DNA from: Puffinus mauretanicus
Lineage: Eukaryota > Chordata > Aves > Procellariiformes > Procellariidae
DNA: 64,000 nucleotides
Assembly: GCA_023333565.1 (NCBI GenBank)
Contig: JAJKFH010003680.1
Coordinates: forward strand, 62,001 to 126,000
Reading direction: 5' to 3'
In this document: positions 1 through 64,000 of the stretch, piece after piece
Layout of the letters: every line of letters starts with the position of its first letter
Numbering within the stretch: position 1 is the first letter of the stretch
Translations under genes and position numbers: made by a program
The notes under the pieces: generated by a model
Database searches by the model: none
The model's input: the letters and a program-made list of their open reading frames with translations, nothing else
Told to the model about the DNA's origin: nothing

Positions 1-64000
<64,000 letters not shown>

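Overview
This is vertebrate nuclear DNA, almost certainly from a bird and probably a neoavian one. Coding sequence comes as 26 short exons separated by GT-AG introns of about 110 bp to 13 kb. The interspersed repeats are avian: CR1 LINE fragments carrying the CR1 3'-tail octamer repeat, and one solo LTR of the ERVL type that is common in neoavian birds. There are no bacterial-style operons, CRISPR arrays or tRNA genes that I can see.

The main gene is CYFIP1 (Sra-1/cytoplasmic FMR1-interacting protein 1) on the + strand. The start codon is at 7527, and 26 consecutive coding exons run to 62941, encoding residues 1 to about 1039. The last ~215 residues lie beyond the right edge. Every exon junction joins in frame, and the predicted residue numbers fall on known functional positions: R87; C179 and R190 of the Rac1 A site; F626, M632, L697, Y704, L841, F844 and W845, which hold the WAVE VCA segment; the eIF4E-binding stretch near 723-731; and R961 and Y967 of the Rac1 D site. 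Paralogue-specific residues favour CYFIP1 over CYFIP2 throughout. The first 7.5 kb is upstream or first-intron sequence with a small CpG-dense patch near 4.8 kb. The first coding exon begins with a splice acceptor, so at least one untranslated exon lies further 5'.

Two things stand out. First, the exon for residues 559-610 is present twice, at 23750-23897 and 24198-24351. The copies are homologous but diverged, both open, both with good splice sites and the same phases. Using both or neither breaks the frame, so they look like a mutually exclusive exon pair. The right-hand copy is the canonical one.

Second, the 12.9-kb intron 37235-50166 contains an intact 219-codon gene on the opposite strand (43084-43743). 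It encodes one fibronectin type III domain, a membrane segment and a cytoplasmic tail, and it resembles FNDC9. In human, FNDC9 is nested antisense inside CYFIP2. A relative nested the same way inside CYFIP1 suggests the host/guest pair was duplicated together, probably in the early vertebrate genome duplications.

The rest is intronic: three CR1 fragments on the minus strand (10.7, 47.9 and 61.3 kb), a short CR1 tail next to a 540-bp solo ERVL LTR with a 5-bp target duplication (33.65-34.19 kb), and small simple repeats. The long introns at 29.6-37.1, 51.9-59.8 and 17.8-20.2 kb otherwise show nothing I can identify.
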